Source: Brachyhypopomus gauderio (Eukaryota > Chordata > Actinopteri > Gymnotiformes > Hypopomidae). Taken from it: a DNA stretch of 64,000 nt. The DNA is taken from contig NC_135211.1 in assembly GCF_052324685.1 (NCBI RefSeq), forward strand, positions 156,501 to 220,500. Reading direction: 5' to 3'. This document shows, piece by piece, positions 61,090 through 64,000 of this stretch; positions within the stretch are counted from its first letter, which is position 1; the number at the start of each line of letters is the position of its first letter. The notes beneath the pieces were generated by a model. That model was not told the DNA's origin and ran no database searches. It saw only the letters and a program-made list of their open reading frames with translations. A program made the translations under genes and the position numbers.

Positions 61090-61162
61090 GCCCAGCTAGC
61101 TCAGTCGGTAGAGCATGAGACTCTTAATCTCAGGGTCGTGGGTTCGAGCCCCACGTTGGGCG
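61090..61162 (+). tRNA. tRNA-Lys(CTT), unit 44, acceptor variant
   Basis: G5A (61094), as in unit 43. Confidence 0.94.
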
Positions 61163-61251
61163 AGAGGCTGATTTGTTTGAGTGAAATGTTGAAATTTAGT
61201 TAATCTGTTTGCACAAAATACGTCTAAAAAAGAAGAGAAAGGAACATACAT

Positions 61252-61278
61252 CGTCCCTGGGTGGGCTCGAACCACCAT

Positions 61279-61319
<41 letters not shown>

Positions 61320-61325
61320 AGAGAC
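61252..61325 (-). tRNA. tRNA-Asn(GTT), unit 45
   Basis: Reference sequence. Confidence 0.95.
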
Positions 61326-62479
61326 CAGATGCTGCTGTGCTTACATAGTTCTTCCTCAAAAGAAAAACCCAACAAGCACATTCCTCCTGTTTGCTGGCTT
61401 TTGATGAAATGAGCCAATGCATAAAGGATGCAACATCAATGTCACTCACACTTTTCTGCTAGCTTGTCTAAAATTCGCCCTTCCTTCAATTTCTCACTTG
61501 TCAAGACCTGCAGGTCTTCAAACAAAAGGTCAGTTTGTAGACCCTTTTCCTGTCAAAGTTTTGATCCTTTTGTCCACCAGTCATCGGAATGTGTATGATT
61601 TTCACCAGTTTACACAGTGTAGCTCCCTTGCCTTCAGTTGCAGGGTTATGTCCTCTTAGATAAGACGCTTTTGAAATTATTTGTGAAAATACACCCAAAA
61701 CCTATTCAAAACAGATTTGATGGAAGCACTGCAGGAGCTGCTCCAAGACGCATTTTGTCCAGAAAATGTGCTATCATGAATGCATCCATATCACCAACAC
61801 ACATTTACAAACCAAACCATAGGCAATAAAATACATGAGTAAACTGATTTGTGGACCTTTGTGGCACTTGGTACTGCTGAGATCAGGATCATTACAGAGT
61901 TCAGCAATTATTTTCCCAACTAGGTCATTGATACATTGGAATCCCCAATGTTTTCTGGAACAGAATAGGCTATGCCTTTCGGATGAGAATAAAAAAAGAC
62001 TTCAAGAACCAAAAAAGAAGTTAAGCTGCCTTCAGCTGATGTACTCAGACTAAAGGGAAACACTTTAAATCCCAAGGTGAAATGCACATGCTCAAAATTT
62101 TATCAGGACAGAGTACATGTTTTACTTTGATATTAAGAGCGATCACTGGATTGTCTTCCAGTAAATTAATGTTTTCTTCCGCTACAAAACGTTTTTTCAA
62201 CAACTATAAAGAGGCTATGCAACGAAACTGAGCTGGGATGTCAAGTGCCTTTAATGGTACCTTTTTGACCCCACTTCAAATGCTGCTGTTACCTGACCAG
62301 TTCGATTGTTAGTTTGCCAGATTCTCAATCTCTGGGATGTGAGATCATGCACCAGGTTTAGTGAATGTTTAAGGGTGAAGGTCTTTAATTTCTGCACAAA
62401 TTCCACAAACATAGCTCAGGTCCTGCTCAACATGTCAACATGTGGTGACAGCAAGTGCCTTTGGGGTCCTACAAAAATC

Positions 62480-62552
62480 GCCCGGCTAGCTCAGTCGGTA
62501 GAGCATGACACTCTTAATCTCAGGGTCGTGGGTTGGAGCCCCACGTTGGGCG
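62480..62552 (+). pseudogene. tRNA-Lys(CTT) pseudogene, unit 45
   Basis: G30C (62509) makes a C-C mismatch in the anticodon stem, and C56G (62535) changes the invariant T-loop base that pairs with G19 and is central to the B box. C56G is the classical B-box loss mutation in yeast tRNA gene studies. Two severe hits and no compensating change suggest an inactive gene. Confidence 0.8.
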
Positions 62553-62641
62553 AGAGGCTGATTTGTTTGAGTGAAATGTTGAAATTTAGTTAATCTGTTT
62601 GCACAAAATACGTCTAAAAAAGAAGAGAAAGGAACATACAT

Positions 62642-62715
62642 CGTCCCTGGGTGGGCTCGAACCACCATCCTTTCGGTTAACAGCCGAACGCGCTAACCAA
62701 TTGCGCCACAGAGAC
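62642..62715 (-). tRNA. tRNA-Asn(GTT), unit 46, D-loop variant
   Basis: C17T (62699), a variable D-loop position; expected neutral. Confidence 0.94.
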
Positions 62716-63869
62716 CAGATGCTGCTGTGCTTACATAGTTCTTCCTCAAAAGAAAAACCCAACAAGCACATTCCTCCTGTTTGCTGGCTTTTGATGAAAT
62801 GAGCCAATGCATAAAGGATGCAACATCAATGTCACTCACACTTTTCTGCTAGCTTGTCTAAAATTCGCCCTTCCTTCAGTTTCTCACTTGTCAAGACCTG
62901 CAGGTCTTCAAACAAAAGGTCAGTTTGTAGACCCTTTTCCTGTCAAAGTTTTGATCCTTTTGTCCACCAGTCATCGGAATGTGTATGATTTTCACCAGTT
63001 TACACAGTGTAGCTCCCTTGCCTTCAGTTGCAGGGTTATGTCCTCTTAGATAAGACGCTTTTGAAATTATTTGTGAAAATACACCCAAAACCTATTCAAA
63101 ACAGATTTGATGGAAGCACTGCAGGAGCTGCTCCAAGACGCATTTTGTCCAGAAAATGTGCTATCATGAATGCATCCATATCACCAACACACATTTACAA
63201 ACCAAACCATAGGCAATAAAATACATGAGTAAACTGATTTGTGGACCTTTGTGGCACTTGGTACTGCTGAGATCAGGATCATTACAGAGTTCAGCAATTA
63301 TTTTCCCAACTAGGTCATTGATACATTGGAATCCCCAATGTTTTCTGGAACAGAATAGGCTATGCCTTTCGGATGAGAATAAAAAAAGACTTCAAGAACC
63401 AAAAAAGAAGTTAAGCTGCCTTCAGCTGATGTACTCAGACTAAAGGGAAACACTTTAAATCCCAAGGTGAAATGCACATGCTCAAAATTTTATCAGGACA
63501 CAGTACATGTTTTACTTTGATATTAAGAGCGATCACTGGATTGTCTTCCAGTAAATTAATGTTTTCTTCCGCTACAAAACGTTTTTTCAACAACTATAAA
63601 GAGGCTATGCAACGAAACTGAGCTGAGATGTCAAGTGCCTTTAATGGTACATTTTTGACCCCACTTCAAATGCTGCTGTTACCTGACCAGTTCGATTGTT
63701 AGTTTGCCAGATTCTCAATCTCTGGGATGTGAGATCATGCACCAGGTTTAGTGAATGTTTAAGGGTGAAGGTCTTTAGTTTCTGCACAAATTCCACAAAC
63801 ATAGCTCAGGTCCTGCTCAACATGTCAACATGTGGCGACAGCAAGTGCCTTTGGGGTTCTACAAAAATC

Positions 63870-63942
63870 GCCCAGCTAGCTCAGTCGGTAGAGCATGAGA
63901 CTCTTAATCTCAGGGTCGTGGGTTCGAGCCCCACGTTGGGCG
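63870..63942 (+). tRNA. tRNA-Lys(CTT), unit 46, acceptor variant
   Basis: G5A (63874), as in units 43 and 44. Last complete gene of the window. Confidence 0.94.
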
Positions 63943-64000
63943 AGAGGCTGATTTGTTTGAGTGAAATGTTGAAATTTAGTTAATCTGTTTGCACAAAATA

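Larger units (their letters stand above)
1..64000. repeat. Tandem tDNA satellite array, 1,390-bp unit, 46 full copies plus 60 bp
   Basis: The same landmarks (Lys gene, Asn gene, spacer motifs) recur every 1,390 bp across the whole window: for example the Asn gene lies at 92, 1482, 2872 and so on to 62642. 46 x 1,390 = 63,940, and the last 60 bp restart the unit. No insertion or deletion was found in any unit; copies differ by point substitutions only. The unit holds a convergent Lys/Asn tRNA gene pair and about 1.15 kb of spacer. Such uniformity is known from multigene arrays kept alike by unequal exchange and gene conversion. Both window ends fall inside a unit, so the true array is longer. 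Assembly inflation or collapse cannot be excluded from sequence alone. Confidence 0.99.

Noticed and set aside
1-64000. CRISPR array or bacterial tRNA operon
   Set aside because: The repeat unit is 1,390 bp rather than short repeat plus unique spacers, the tRNA genes lack encoded CCA and match vertebrate tRNAs, and there are no bacterial genes.
1-64000. Transposon or retroelement as the repeated unit
   Set aside because: No terminal repeats, target site duplications, poly(A) tail or polymerase coding region; units abut directly head to tail.

Overview
The window is one uninterrupted tandem array. A 1,390-bp unit is repeated head to tail 46 times (1-63940), and 60 bp of a 47th unit follow. 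Unit n starts at 1+1390(n-1). Every unit I could place keeps the exact 1,390-bp register from the first to the last, so the copies differ only by substitutions. Nothing non-repetitive flanks the array inside the window, so it continues on both sides.

Each unit carries two tRNA genes in tail-to-tail (convergent) orientation: tRNA-Lys with anticodon CTT on the + strand (first full copy 1320-1392) and tRNA-Asn with anticodon GTT on the - strand (first copy 92-165). Their 3' ends are 89 bp apart. Both are intron-less, have Pol III A and B boxes, and lack an encoded CCA, so they are eukaryotic nuclear genes. As I recall, the Lys gene matches the vertebrate (human) tRNA-Lys-CTT gene exactly and the Asn gene differs at one variable-loop base. 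A tandem tDNA satellite of this kind fits a fish or amphibian genome; xenopus has a tandem tDNA repeat of different composition and length. I cannot name the species. The remaining ~1.15 kb of each unit (166-1319 in unit 1) is AT-rich spacer with no protein gene I can support. All ORFs are short, recur only because the unit recurs, and overlap tRNA genes or spacer.

The window holds 46 tRNA-Asn and 46 complete tRNA-Lys genes, plus the last 2 nt of another Lys gene at 1-2. By eye, 24 Lys and 29 Asn copies have the consensus sequence. The others carry substitutions, several at positions needed for tRNA folding or for the internal promoter (Lys G18, G19, G52, C56; Asn anticodon stem). One Lys copy (62480-62552) looks dead.

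The array has a readable history. A block of about 21 kb is present twice in direct order: units 5-19 correspond to units 20-32, apart from a 3-unit expansion in the first and a 1-unit expansion in the second. A further 3-unit block (30-32) is repeated as units 33-35. Units 36-40 are a run of near-identical monomers and units 41-46 are more diverse. Spacer haplotypes are shuffled between units, as expected from unequal exchange and gene conversion.

Regulatory signals: tRNA-Asn has a T6 terminator 20 nt past its end. tRNA-Lys has no run of four T before a site 237 nt downstream, beyond the whole tRNA-Asn gene, so Lys read-through RNA would be antisense to tRNA-Asn. tRNA positions below are linear from the 5' end of each gene.
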